Source: Planctomycetota bacterium (lineage in GTDB: Bacteria; Planctomycetota; JAJSAM01; JAJVHW01). Taken from it: a stretch of 48,307 nucleotides of DNA. A program made the translations under genes and the position numbers. This document shows positions 24,248 to 32,686 of this stretch, piece by piece. Position 1 is the first letter of the stretch. Each line of letters starts with the position of its first letter. Below the pieces are notes generated by a model. That model was given only the letters and a program-made list of their open reading frames with translations. It had not been told where the DNA came from and did not search any database. The stretch lies in NCBI GenBank assembly GCA_021414065.1, contig JAIOPE010000093.1, forward strand, positions 1 through 48,307, in the 5' to 3' direction.

Positions 24248-25901
24248 CGAGAATCCGGTAACTGTATCCCTGTTCGGTCAGGAAGAGCTGACGATTGGAG
24301 GAGAAGTCCTGATCCCGCGTGTCGCGGGTGACCAGGGAGTAGAAGTACGCCGTCTGGGCGTTGGGCTTCGGGCGCAGGATGCGTCCGAGTCGCTGGGCCT
24401 CTTCCTGCCGGCTTCCGTACGTGCCCGAGACCTGCACGAGCACGTTGGCGTCGGGCAGGTCCACGGCGAAGTTGCCGACCTTCGAGACCATGAGCAGCTT
24501 CAGCGTGCCCTCGCGGAACGCGTCGTAGAGTTTCTCGCGTTCCTTGTTCGGCGTGCGCCCGGTGATGAGCGGCGCCCGCAGGATCACCGCGAGTCGCTCC
24601 AACTGATCGAGGTACTGGCCGATCACGAGCACCTGATCCGACGCGTGCCGCGCGGCCAGTTTCTGGACCACACCGATCTTCGAGGTGTTCTCCGACGAGA
24701 GCCGGAACTTCGTACGGTTGTCGGCGAGCGCGTACTCCATCTTCAGTTCGTCGGGCAGCGCGACGCGCACCTCGATGCAGGTCGCGGTGGCGATCCACCC
24801 CTGCGACTCGAGCACCTTCCACGGCACGTCGAACCGCTTCGGGCCGATGAGCGTGAAGACGTCCTGCTCCTGCCCGTCCTCGCGTACGAGCGTCGCCGTG
24901 AGACCGAGGCGCCGTGTGGCCTGGATCTCCGCGGTGATCCTGAAGACGGGCGCCGGGAGAAGGTGCACCTCGTCGTAGATGATCAGGCCCCAGTCGTTGC
25001 GCTTGAAGAGGTCGAAGTGAATGAAGGGCTCCGTCTTCGACCGGCGGTACGTCAGGATCTGATACGTCGCGATCGTGACGGGCCGGACGTCCTTGCTCTC
25101 GCCCGTGTACTCGGCGACGTCGTCCTCGGTCAGGTTCGTCTTGTCGAGGATTTCGTCGCGCCACTGGCGGACTGCGATCGTGTGCGTCGTGAGCACGAGC
25201 GTCTTCGTGCGGCAGCGATCCATCGTGCCGATGCCGACGATGGTCTTGCCCGCGCCGCAGGGCAGGACGACCACGCCCGAGCCGCCGCGGACCGTGCCGT
25301 TCTGCCAGAACGCATCGATCGACGCGATCTGGTAGGGACGAAGCGAGAGCGGGCGCCCCTCGCGCGTCGCTTCTCGCAGGCGGACGTCGAGCGGCCCGCC
25401 GATGACGTACCCGGCCAGGTCCTCGACCGGGTAGCCGATCTTGAGCAACGCCTGCTTCACGTGGCCGCGGTAGACCGGGTCCACGGCGACGCGACCGTCC
25501 GTCAGCTCGCCACGCAGATAGGGCTTCAGCAGCGTGCTGCTGCACGCCTCGGCGAGCACCGCCGTGTCCCCCGAGACGAGCTCCATCCGTCCGTCGCGCG
25601 TCTCGAGCCGGATCTTCCCATAGCGCGCGATCCACTGTTCGATCTCGCGCACGACGTTCTTCGGCACCGGGTACTTCGCGTAGCGCTCGAGCGTGGCCAG
25701 GATCTCGGCTGTGCCGATGCCGGTCGACGCCGCGTTCCACACCGAGAGAGGCGAGATCCGGTACGTGTGGATGTGTTCGGGGCTCTTCTCAAGCTCGGCG
25801 AACGGAGCAATGGCGTCGCGCACCTCGGCGTAGGCGGGCGAGCCGACTTCGAGGAGGACCGTGCGGTCCGACTGGATGATCAGGGGGCGGTTGTCGTTCA
25901 C
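24225..25901 (-). CDS. XPB/Rad25-type superfamily 2 DNA helicase
   Basis: This 558-residue helicase has an N-terminal damage-recognition-like domain (PLIIQSDRTVLLEV onward), LRPYQ (188-191), Walker A PCGAGKT (214-220), DEVH (310-313), TATLVRED (335-342) and motif VI RLGRILRPK (504-512). RED at 340-342 matches the residues needed by eukaryotic and archaeal XPB. The 3'-5' helicase acts in repair or transcription-linked remodelling. The GTG at 25901 gives a protein that begins like mycobacterial XPB, but no ribosome site is visible; a longer frame upstream lacks similarity. A partner gene overlaps its end. The 271 bases upstream hold a terminator and no recognisable gene. Confidence 0.93.
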   Translation of the reverse strand: MNDNRPLIIQSDRTVLLEVGSPAYAEVRDAIAPFAELEKSPEHIHTYRISPLSVWNAASTGIGTAEILATLERYAKYPVPKNVVREIEQWIARYGKIRLETRDGRMELVSGDTAVLAEACSSTLLKPYLRGELTDGRVAVDPVYRGHVKQALLKIGYPVEDLAGYVIGGPLDVRLREATREGRPLSLRPYQIASIDAFWQNGTVRGGSGVVVLPCGAGKTIVGIGTMDRCRTKTLVLTTHTIAVRQWRDEILDKTNLTEDDVAEYTGESKDVRPVTIATYQILTYRRSKTEPFIHFDLFKRNDWGLIIYDEVHLLPAPVFRITAEIQATRRLGLTATLVREDGQEQDVFTLIGPKRFDVPWKVLESQGWIATATCIEVRVALPDELKMEYALADNRTKFRLSSENTSKIGVVQKLAARHASDQVLVIGQYLDQLERLAVILRAPLITGRTPNKEREKLYDAFREGTLKLLMVSKVGNFAVDLPDANVLVQVSGTYGSRQEEAQRLGRILRPKPNAQTAYFYSLVTRDTRDQDFSSNRQLFLTEQGYSYRILDEHELPS

Positions 25902-26135
25902 GCGGGCGAGTTCGGTGTGTCCGGCGCAGGCCGTCGGTTCCGTCGGTCGAGGGGGTCCGGCGGGACTTTCCCCGGTCGGCCCGGGGCGCAAAGGGTTGAG
26001 CCTACCGTGACGTGGCAACGGCGGGCAGGTTTCCAAGCGGAGCGCCGGTGCGGGCCGCCGTACACGGCGATCCCCAATCGGTTGACGCAACCACCTTTCA
26101 GCGCTGGGCTTGCGTGGCACGTGTGAACGAACTGC

Positions 26136-26157
26136 GCGGGACAAAAAATTGTCCCGC
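26136..26157. terminator. Perfect hairpin terminator below suhB
   Basis: Nine-base arms GCGGGACAA and TTGTCCCGC surround a four-A loop. It lies 16 bases after the suhB stop. On the reverse strand the loop is four T, with no longer T-run after the stem, so the stem is strong but the terminator is not fully canonical. Confidence 0.65.
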
Positions 26158-26172
26158 CTCGGTACGCAGAGA

Positions 26173-26973
26173 TCACGGGCGTACGAAGCTCGGCCGGGCG
26201 AGCCGGGCCAGGAGTGCCGGGTGGAGCGGGCCGTTGGTTGCCGCGACGTGACGACCGAAGAGCCAGTCGGGGCCGCCGGTCATGTCGGTCACGAGGCCGC
26301 CTGCGGCGCGGATCACGGCTGCGCCACCCGCGACGTCCCAGGGCGAGAGGTGCAACTCCCAGAACCCGTCCAGGCGCCCCGCCGCGACCCAGGCCAGGTC
26401 GAGCGCCGCGGAGCCGAGTCGCCGCACGCCGCGGGCGGCGGTTGCGACGGCCCGGAGGTTGTCGAAGTTCTGGTCGGCGAGGTTCTCGATGTCGTAGGCG
26501 AACCCGGTCGCCAAGATCGCGTCGGCGAGGTCCGCGGTGTCGCTCGCGTGGATCGCAGCTCCGTTCAGAGTTGCGCCGGCACCCACCTCGGCCGCGTACG
26601 TCTCCCCCATCGCGGGCGCGATGACGACGCCGACCACGGGCTCCCCGTCAACGACGAGCCCGACGGACACCGAGTGGATGGGAATGCCGTGGGCGAAGTT
26701 CACGGTGCCGTCGAGCGGGTCCACGATCCAGGTGCGGCGCCCAGTGGCGGCGGCCGCGGCCGTCTCCTCGGCGACGATCGCATCGCCGGGGAACGCGCGC
26801 CGCAGGATCGAGAGCACAGCGGCCTCGGACGCCTTGTCTGCCTCGGTGACCAGGTCCCGGCGCGTGGACTTCGTCTTGGACGCGATGCGCGGGCCGGACC
26901 CGACGAACCGTGCCCGCAGTTCTGCGGCGCCCGCCTCTGCCGCCGCCAGCGCGATCTCGAGGTCGCGGGTCAT
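26173..26973 (-). CDS. suhB: Inositol monophosphatase family protein
   Basis: This 266-residue phosphatase carries the family metal-binding motifs: E69/E70, then WIVDPLDGTVNF (DPLDGT at 85-90) and LSPWDVAGG near residue 215. SuhB-type enzymes remove phosphate from inositol 1-phosphate or similar substrates with Mg2+, and E. coli SuhB also acts in rRNA antitermination. The sequence alone does not separate SuhB from HisN (histidinol-phosphatase) or 3',5'-bisphosphate nucleotidase relatives. The ATG overlaps the rarA stop (ATGA), so it is in a two-gene operon with rarA. Confidence 0.85.
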   Translation of the reverse strand: MTRDLEIALAAAEAGAAELRARFVGSGPRIASKTKSTRRDLVTEADKASEAAVLSILRRAFPGDAIVAEETAAAAATGRRTWIVDPLDGTVNFAHGIPIHSVSVGLVVDGEPVVGVVIAPAMGETYAAEVGAGATLNGAAIHASDTADLADAILATGFAYDIENLADQNFDNLRAVATAARGVRRLGSAALDLAWVAAGRLDGFWELHLSPWDVAGGAAVIRAAGGLVTDMTGGPDWLFGRHVAATNGPLHPALLARLARPSFVRP

Positions 26974-28310
26974 CGTGGTGCGCCCTTCTCCGCCGCCGCG
27001 CGGGCGGCGCGGCGGTGCTCTTTCACGCGCTCCAGGTGCTTCGCGATGTCCGCCTCGCGGCCGGCGTCCCGAGGCACGTACCACTCGCGGCCGACGAGTT
27101 CCGGCGGGACGCACTCGTGCGTGACCAGCCCGCCGGGCTGGTCGTGGGCGTACTGGTATCCGGCGCCCCAGCCCTCGGCTTTCATCAGCTTCGTCGGCGC
27201 GTTGCGGAGTTGCGGCGGCACGGGCAAGGCACCGTGAGTCTTGATGTCCTCCTGGATCGCCCGCCACGCCACGCCGAGCGAGTTCGACCTTGGAGCCGAC
27301 GCGAGCACCGCGACCGCTTCGAGGAGCGCGTAGCCGCCCTCGGGGTGGCCCAGGAACTCCACGGCGTCGCGCGCGGCGAGCACGATCGGCAGCACCGCCG
27401 GCTGGGCCATCCCCACGTCCTCCGACGCGATCACGACGAGGCGCCGAGCGATGACGAGTTCGTCCTCGCCGGCTTCCATCAGCCGCACGCACCAGTAGAG
27501 CCCCGCCTGGACGTCGCCGGACCGGATCGACTTCTGGAGCGCCGAGAGCAGGTTGAAGTGCTCGTCGCCCGACTTGTCGTGGAGGAGCGCCCGGCGGCCC
27601 GCCGCGTCCACGACGTCTTGCCGCGTGAGCGTCGCGCCGTCGTTCACCGACGCCGCCGCCGACTCCAGCGAGTTGAGCAGGTACCGGGCGTCGCCGCAGC
27701 ACAGTTCGACGAGCGCCGAGCGTGCCTCGGGCGACATCACGATCCCGCGCCCGGCGAGGCCGCGCTCGCGGTCCGCGACGGCCCGGTCGGCGATCGACCC
27801 GAGCGCCTCGGGCTCAAGCGCGCGGAGCGTCACCACGCGGCTCCGCGAGAGCAGCGGGCCGTTCACGTGGAAGCTCGGGTTCTCCGTCGTCGCGCCGACG
27901 AGCGTGACGGTGCCCGACTCGACGTGCGGCAGGAAGGCGTCCTGCTGCGCACGGTTGAACCGGTGGATCTCGTCCACGAAGAGCAGCGTGCGAACGCCGT
28001 CCTTCCGCCGCTCGCGGGCCCGCTCGACGACTTCCCGGACCTCTTTCACTCCGGACAGCACCGCAGACAGCGACTCGAACGTGGCTCCGGTCGTCCCGGC
28101 GAGAACGCGCGCGAGCGTCGTCTTCCCGACGCCAGGGGGCCCCCAGAGGATGAGCGACGGGAGCCGGTCCTCGTCGATCAACCGCCGGAGCGCCGTCCCC
28201 GGGCCGAAGGCGTGGTCCTGGCCGACGATTTCGTCGAGCGACTGCGGTCGCATCCGCTCCGCGAGCGGCGGGCGGACGTCGCCGCTCTGGTCGAACGGGT
28301 CGTCTCTCAT
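26970..28310 (-). CDS. rarA: Replication-associated recombination ATPase RarA (MgsA)
   Basis: This 446-residue AAA+ protein has Walker A GPPGVGKTT (57-65), Walker B FVDEIHRF (111-118), sensor 1 GATTENPSF and the C-terminal MgsA_C region with SLGVAWRAIQEDIKTHGALPVPPQLRNAPTKLMKAEGWGAGY-like sequence. RarA acts at stalled replication forks and resembles clamp loader subunits. It starts with an ATG at 28310. The 232 bases before the next gene (28311-28542) contain no gene. It is first in the rarA-suhB operon. Confidence 0.95.
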   Translation of the reverse strand: MRDDPFDQSGDVRPPLAERMRPQSLDEIVGQDHAFGPGTALRRLIDEDRLPSLILWGPPGVGKTTLARVLAGTTGATFESLSAVLSGVKEVREVVERARERRKDGVRTLLFVDEIHRFNRAQQDAFLPHVESGTVTLVGATTENPSFHVNGPLLSRSRVVTLRALEPEALGSIADRAVADRERGLAGRGIVMSPEARSALVELCCGDARYLLNSLESAAASVNDGATLTRQDVVDAAGRRALLHDKSGDEHFNLLSALQKSIRSGDVQAGLYWCVRLMEAGEDELVIARRLVVIASEDVGMAQPAVLPIVLAARDAVEFLGHPEGGYALLEAVAVLASAPRSNSLGVAWRAIQEDIKTHGALPVPPQLRNAPTKLMKAEGWGAGYQYAHDQPGGLVTHECVPPELVGREWYVPRDAGREADIAKHLERVKEHRRAARAAAEKGAPR

Positions 28311-28542
28311 GGCTGCCGCGCTCTGGGTCCGAGGACTTCGGTGCGTAGTTCGTTCATCACCCCGCCATGCTGCCGGGAGGGGGGGACGGAGCCGGGAGTG
28401 GGCCGTAGGGGTCGGTCCTCAATCAGGGGACGGTCCTCAGAAACTCAGGTGCGCCACAACGCGCTGACGAACGTCCCACGCGGGACCGCGCGCAACTGAG
28501 TTTGTGACGCCCGTCCCCGCCCCCGCACCTACCTTCTCCCGC

Positions 28543-29172
28543 ATGCCCTCTTTCACCTGCACGACGTGCGGCGCCGCGTTCTCGATCCCGGCGGCGACGC
28601 TCGCCAAGTTCCACGGGTGGAAGCCCCGGTTCTGCAAGGAGCACGCACCGAAGAAGGCCGGGCGCAAGGGGCCCGGAAAGAGTGGCGCGACCGGTGCCGC
28701 ATCGACGCCCGCCGAGGTGCTGGCCAAGCACTCCGGCGGTCCGCAGGACGGCGTGTTCACCGACGGCAGTTCCGTGCCGAATCCCGGCCCCGGCGGCTGG
28801 GGCGTCGTCTGGGTGCGGGCCGGCGCGATCGTGGAGGAGCGCCACGGGCACCATCCTGCGACGACGAACAACCGCATGGAGCTGACGGCGCTGATCGAGG
28901 CGTTCCGCATGCTCCCCGAGAACGCAGAGACCACGCTCTGGACCGACAGCCGCCTCTGCGTGGAGACGATCGAGACGTGGGCTGCGTCGTGGGAGCGCAA
29001 CGGCTGGAAGCGCAAGACCGGACCGATCATGAACGTCGAGCTGGTCCGGGAGGTCTACGCGCTCCGCAAGCTCCACCCTCGGTGCCGCGTGGCATGGATC
29101 GCCGCCCACTCCGGCCACCGCTGGAACGAGTACGCCGACAGCCTGGCGAGCGCGTGGATGCGCAAGGGCTGA
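28543..29172 (+). CDS. rnhA: Ribonuclease H type 1 with N-terminal zinc-finger-like segment
   Basis: This 209-residue enzyme removes RNA from RNA/DNA hybrids. The RNase H domain starts near residue 69, with active-site carboxylates D74 (FTDGSS), E113 (RMELTAL), D135 (WTDSRL) and D199 (NEYADSLA). The first 38 residues carry C6-x2-C9 and C31-x2-H34, a probable zinc-binding module, then a Lys/Gly-rich linker. The ATG at 28543 was preferred to an earlier GTG at 28504 because it begins just before the zinc motif; neither has a good ribosome site. Standard RnhA is about 155 residues, so the extension is an addition. Confidence 0.88.
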   Translation: MPSFTCTTCGAAFSIPAATLAKFHGWKPRFCKEHAPKKAGRKGPGKSGATGAASTPAEVLAKHSGGPQDGVFTDGSSVPNPGPGGWGVVWVRAGAIVEERHGHHPATTNNRMELTALIEAFRMLPENAETTLWTDSRLCVETIETWAASWERNGWKRKTGPIMNVELVREVYALRKLHPRCRVAWIAAHSGHRWNEYADSLASAWMRKG

Positions 29173-29205
29173 GTGGAGACCGCCGACCGCGGAACGTGCG
29201 CGGCG

Positions 29206-29592
29206 CTACGGCGCCACGACGTTCAGGCCGACCGACCGGGCGGCTGCGGCCTGGCGCTCGTCGTACGTTGCGAAGTCGAACCGCATGCCCTGCGCGGCGA
29301 GGTAGACGGCGGTCGCGACGTGCAGGGCGTCGAGCGTCCGCACGCGGACCGGAAACGGGTCCAAAGCGCGGGCGAGCACGGTCGGCGTCAGTTCGACGAG
29401 GTCGGCGCTGCCGACCAGGAACCGCGCGGCTTCGACGACGTCCGCGGCGGGCCTGATGGCGTTGAGACGGGTCCAGGTCTCGAACTCGAGCAGGCGACTG
29501 GAGATCAGGTGCTGGGCCCAGAAGTCCGCCGGCGGACGCCGGTCTCCTGCGAGGAGCGCCGCGAGCACGACCGACGTGTCAACGTAGATCAT
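29206..29592 (-). CDS. vapC: PIN-domain toxin, VapC family
   Basis: This 128-residue PIN ribonuclease has the expected acidic residues: D5 (IYVDTS), E36/E38 (LLEFETWTRL), D88 (TLDALH) and D111 (FATYDERQ). VapC toxins cleave tRNA or rRNA when freed from VapB. The ATG overlaps the end of the antitoxin gene (ATGA), as usual in these operons. The gene is complete and no catalytic residue is missing. Confidence 0.92.
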   Translation of the reverse strand: MIYVDTSVVLAALLAGDRRPPADFWAQHLISSRLLEFETWTRLNAIRPAADVVEAARFLVGSADLVELTPTVLARALDPFPVRVRTLDALHVATAVYLAAQGMRFDFATYDERQAAAARSVGLNVVAP

Positions 29593-29900
29593 CGCCGCGT
29601 GTCGGTTCCGCGGTCTTCCCGATCCTGATCGAGATCCGCGAGCACGTCTGCGAGCGCACGGGAGCCCGCGGGTGCTTCGGTGACTGCACTCGGCGGATAG
29701 CGACGGGGCGTGATCCAACCGGAACGCACGCCCTCTGCCACGACGACGTCCGAGACTCCCTCCGCACGGCCCGGGCGTGGGGGCACGAGTTCGGCGACGA
29801 CGCGGTCACGGTCGGTGACGAGGACGGTCTCCCCCGCCGCCGCGATACGAACGTACTCGCTGAGCTTGTCCTTGAGCGACTTGATGCCGACGGAACGCAT
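29589..29900 (-). CDS. vapB: VapB/Phd-type antitoxin
   Basis: This 103-residue protein opens MRSVGIKSLKDKLSEYVRIAA, then GETVLVTDRDRVVAELVPP: the Phd/YefM fold N-terminus that binds DNA. The C-terminal 50 residues (from about WITPRRYPP) would cover the toxin active site. The ATG at 29900 is chosen because it starts the Phd fold and lies six bases after the -10 box. A start at 29927 falls inside the promoter. Autoregulation through the palindrome upstream is expected. Confidence 0.9.
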   Translation of the reverse strand: MRSVGIKSLKDKLSEYVRIAAAGETVLVTDRDRVVAELVPPRPGRAEGVSDVVVAEGVRSGWITPRRYPPSAVTEAPAGSRALADVLADLDQDREDRGTDTRR

Positions 29901-29906
29901 GGCCAC

Positions 29907-29935
29907 AAAGTAGCCACCGGTGGCCACCTAGTCAA
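29907..29935 (-). promoter_or_regulatory. vapBC promoter with operator palindrome in the spacer
   Basis: Reading leftward: TTGACT (29935-29930), a 17-base spacer, then TACTTT (29912-29907). The spacer holds the perfect palindrome GCCACCGGTGGC (29913-29924). The -10 ends six bases before the ATG at 29900, so transcription should begin at or within a base of the start codon, giving a leaderless mRNA. A bound VapB would cover the spacer. Confidence 0.78.
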
Positions 29936-29943
29936 CGGCAATG

Positions 29944-30090
29944 CGCCGCGCCGGAACTACTCGTCCACCAATGCCGTCACGATCGCGTCCTGCAAATCGA
30001 TCGCTCGGCCGGTTGCTCGCCTCGCCGCGCCGGAACTACTCGTCCACCAACGCCGTCACGATCGCGTCCTGCAAATCGATCGCTCGGCCG
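29944..30090. repeat. Direct repeat of the dacB 3' end (68 bp, two copies)
   Basis: Copy A (29944-30011) and copy B (30023-30090) match over 68 bases with one difference (T29972 versus C30051), at an offset of 79 bases. Copy B includes the last codons and stop of dacB. Copy A is the same stretch lying outside the gene, next to the vapBC promoter. The copies are separated by 11 bases. Confidence 0.93.
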
Positions 30091-31526
30091 TTGTCCCCCT
30101 CACACAGAATTGCGAAGACATACTGGCGGCCGCTCTTGCCGAGAGCCCAGCCGGCCAGCGCTTTCGTGTCGCGGAGCGTCCCGGTCTTGGCGAGGACGCG
30201 GTCCTTGAACTTCGCTTCGCGGAAGCGGTGCCGAAGGGTGCCGTCGGGATCGCCGGCACGGGCGAGCGAGAGCATGAAGGTGTCGCGCTGCTTCGAAGCA
30301 CCGACGCGCATCAAGATGCGGCCGACGCTGTCGGCGGACAGTTGGTCGAGCCGCGAGTAGCCGCAACCGTCGGCGAGGGAGAACTGCGGGTCGCCAGGCG
30401 CAAACCCGAGCGCATCCGCGGTGGCGCGGGCGCCGCCTTCGAAGCTGCCGTCGCCGCGCTTCACGCGGCCGAGTTCGCGTGCGAGGAGTTCGGCGTAGAG
30501 GTTCTGGCTCCGGCGGTTGGCGATATCCACGATCTTCGCGACCGGAGTGCCGTGGCGCGCAACGACCACCGGTGAACCTCCGATGTTCGCCGAGACGCTC
30601 GGACCGCCGGCACCGCCCGGGCTCCGCATGGGCAGCGTCACGCCTGCGACCTGGACCCCCTCCTCCGTCAGCAGACGCCGGAAGACGTCGCCGAAGAACA
30701 GGATCGGATCGACGCACGCGAGATCGTCCGTGAACCCGGTCGTTCCCGCGAGGACGCCGCCCGTGACAGGTATCCGCCCGTCGGCGGCCGTCCGGCCGAA
30801 CACCAGGTTGTGCTCCTTGCGCGTTCCGACGGTGACCGCCCGGTTGGTGAACGAGACCGCTCCCGTCGCAGGGGCGAGACGGATCGTCGCTGCGGCGCCG
30901 ACTGCGGCGCCCGGGAGGACGGTGATCGTCGCGCAGTTGTCGTTCAGGACGAGCGCCGTGACGGGCGCCTGATCCCAGCCCCACTCGCCGTCGGCCCAGC
31001 CCCACGACGGGTGCCTCTCGGCGCCGGGGAAGGCTGTGGCGTCCAGGACGAGGTCGCCTTCGACGCGACGGACACCGGACGCGCGAACCTGCTTGGCGAG
31101 GTCGCGCAGCACGGCCTCAGCCCCGCGATCGTCGAAGTGGGCCGCGAATCCGGGGTCGCCCCCGCCGCGGACGACGACGCTCCCGGCGACGACGCCCTCA
31201 CGGTCCGGCTTGGACTCCGCGACCACGACCGTCTCCAGCATGTGGTCGGGTCCGAGCGACAGGAGCGCGGCCGCAGTCGTCGCGACCTTCGCCACGGAAG
31301 CGGGGCGGCGCGGTGTCGTGGACTCGGCGTCCAGCAACCGAGTGCCGGATGCCGCGTCCCACACGGCCGCGGAGACGCGGCACGACTTCGCGCGTTTGGC
31401 CGCGACGATTCCGGCGAGCCGGGAACCGAGGCCCTCGACGGCGAGGACCGGCTCCGGAGTGAGCGCTGCGGCGGCCGCAGCGGCGAGTGCGAACAGGACG
31501 ACACGGCGAATCGCTGGGCGGGTCAT
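30036..31526 (-). CDS. dacB: D-alanyl-D-alanine carboxypeptidase/endopeptidase, PBP4 family (S13)
   Basis: This 496-residue periplasmic enzyme trims peptidoglycan stem peptides and cross-links. The N-terminal 29 residues form a signal peptide. Active-site motifs are S77-x-x-K80 (SVAK), S340-Q-N342 and K447-T-G449, all in family positions, with the long insertion between motifs 1 and 2 that marks the S13 group. The ATG at 31526 was chosen for the signal peptide; the frame is open well upstream in unrelated sequence. Its last codons are duplicated just beyond the stop. The 164 bases upstream separate it from galE. Confidence 0.93.
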   Translation of the reverse strand: MTRPAIRRVVLFALAAAAAAALTPEPVLAVEGLGSRLAGIVAAKRAKSCRVSAAVWDAASGTRLLDAESTTPRRPASVAKVATTAAALLSLGPDHMLETVVVAESKPDREGVVAGSVVVRGGGDPGFAAHFDDRGAEAVLRDLAKQVRASGVRRVEGDLVLDATAFPGAERHPSWGWADGEWGWDQAPVTALVLNDNCATITVLPGAAVGAAATIRLAPATGAVSFTNRAVTVGTRKEHNLVFGRTAADGRIPVTGGVLAGTTGFTDDLACVDPILFFGDVFRRLLTEEGVQVAGVTLPMRSPGGAGGPSVSANIGGSPVVVARHGTPVAKIVDIANRRSQNLYAELLARELGRVKRGDGSFEGGARATADALGFAPGDPQFSLADGCGYSRLDQLSADSVGRILMRVGASKQRDTFMLSLARAGDPDGTLRHRFREAKFKDRVLAKTGTLRDTKALAGWALGKSGRQYVFAILCEGDNGRAIDLQDAIVTALVDE

Positions 31527-31557
31527 GTGTGTATGAGGTTCATCGGCGGCGGCGGGC

Positions 31558-31576
31558 GCCGTCTTCGGCAGACGGC
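31558..31576. terminator. Seven-pair hairpin between galE and dacB
   Basis: GCCGTCT and AGACGGC form a perfect stem around a TCGGC loop. It lies below the galE stop and above the dacB start. No T-run follows, so it could be a Rho-assisted terminator or the leader of dacB. Confidence 0.35.
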
Positions 31577-31690
31577 CGAACGAACCGCGACGATTTCTCG
31601 TGAAGAGACCGAGGAGCCGCTGACCCCGCGCTCGTGGTGACGAACCCGACGATGTAGGGACGAGTTCCGACGACACGGACGTCGCTCGTG

Positions 31691-32686
31691 CTACGGCTGG
31701 GATCGGCCGCGCTGGTGCCACTTCCAGGCGGAACCGACGATCCGGTCGATCGACGTCCACCGCGGCGCCCATCCGAGCACTTCCGCCGCGCGTCCCGGAG
31801 CGGCGACGAGGAACGGTGGGTCGCCATCTCGGCGCGGCGCAGCCGTCCACGGCACCGTCAGCCCGCTGACTCGTTCGGCCGCCTCGATGATCTCCTTCAC
31901 GGAGGTCCCGCGGCCGGTGCCCAGGTTGAGCGCGCCCCCGGCGTGACCATCGCGCAGGCGACGGATCGCCGCGACGTGGGCCGACGCGAGATCCTCGACG
32001 TGGACGTAGTCGCGGACGCACGTGCCGTCGGGCGTGGCCCAGTCGGTGCCGAACACCTTCAGCGGCGACTGCGTCGTCGCCGCGCGCAGGACGAGCGGGA
32101 TCAGATGCGTCTCGGGCTCGTGGTCCTCGCCGAGCGTGCCGTCCTCCGACGCCCCCGACGCGTTGAAGTACCGGAGACGGAAGGATCGCAGGCCGGTCGC
32201 AGCGGCGTAGTCCTCGAGCACCTGCTCGATGACGGCCTTCGTGCGACCGTACGGGTTGACCGGCGCCCGCGGGAGGTCCTCGCGGAGTGCGGGAACGGGC
32301 GGTTCGCCGTAGACGGCGCACGTCGAGCTGAACACGAACGCGCCGACGCCGCGATCGAGGCAGAGGCCGAGCAGGTTGAGCGTTCCGCCGACGTTGTTCT
32401 CCCAGTACTTGCGGGGGTCGCGCACCGACTCGCCGACGTAGGCGTTGGCGGCGAAGTGCATGACGGCGTCGAACTGCACGTCGGCCAGCGCGGAGCGAAC
32501 GCCCGCGGCGTCGCGCAGGTCGGCGACGACGAGCGGCACGGTTGCGGGCACGTTCTCGCGGTGCCCCGTGGACAGGTCGTCGAGGATGACGACGCGCTCG
32601 CCTGCCGCGAGGAGCGCGCGCACCGCGAAGCCGCCGACGTACCCGGCGCCGCCGGTGACGAGGACCGTTCCGTTCGCGGCGCTCAT
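31691..32686 (-). CDS. galE: UDP-glucose 4-epimerase
   Basis: This 331-residue extended short-chain dehydrogenase has the NAD motif GGAGYVG (12-18), the catalytic S120/S121 pair and Y146-x3-K150 (YGRTK). The phrase HFAANAYVGESVRDP is characteristic of GalE. It interconverts UDP-glucose and UDP-galactose (or the N-acetyl forms) for surface polysaccharides. The ATG overlaps the stop of the preceding phosphatase gene (ATGA). Together with the CpsB-like phosphatase it points to exopolysaccharide precursor supply. Confidence 0.95.
   Translation of the reverse strand: MSAANGTVLVTGGAGYVGGFAVRALLAAGERVVILDDLSTGHRENVPATVPLVVADLRDAAGVRSALADVQFDAVMHFAANAYVGESVRDPRKYWENNVGGTLNLLGLCLDRGVGAFVFSSTCAVYGEPPVPALREDLPRAPVNPYGRTKAVIEQVLEDYAAATGLRSFRLRYFNASGASEDGTLGEDHEPETHLIPLVLRAATTQSPLKVFGTDWATPDGTCVRDYVHVEDLASAHVAAIRRLRDGHAGGALNLGTGRGTSVKEIIEAAERVSGLTVPWTAAPRRDGDPPFLVAAPGRAAEVLGWAPRWTSIDRIVGSAWKWHQRGRSQP

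Noticed and set aside
24000..26126. A 708-codon plus-strand frame opposite the XPB helicase gene
   Set aside because: The reverse strand carries all XPB motifs; the plus frame has shadow composition.
29901..29927. An earlier in-frame start for the antitoxin at 29927
   Set aside because: It lies inside the promoter spacer and would not be transcribed from that promoter.
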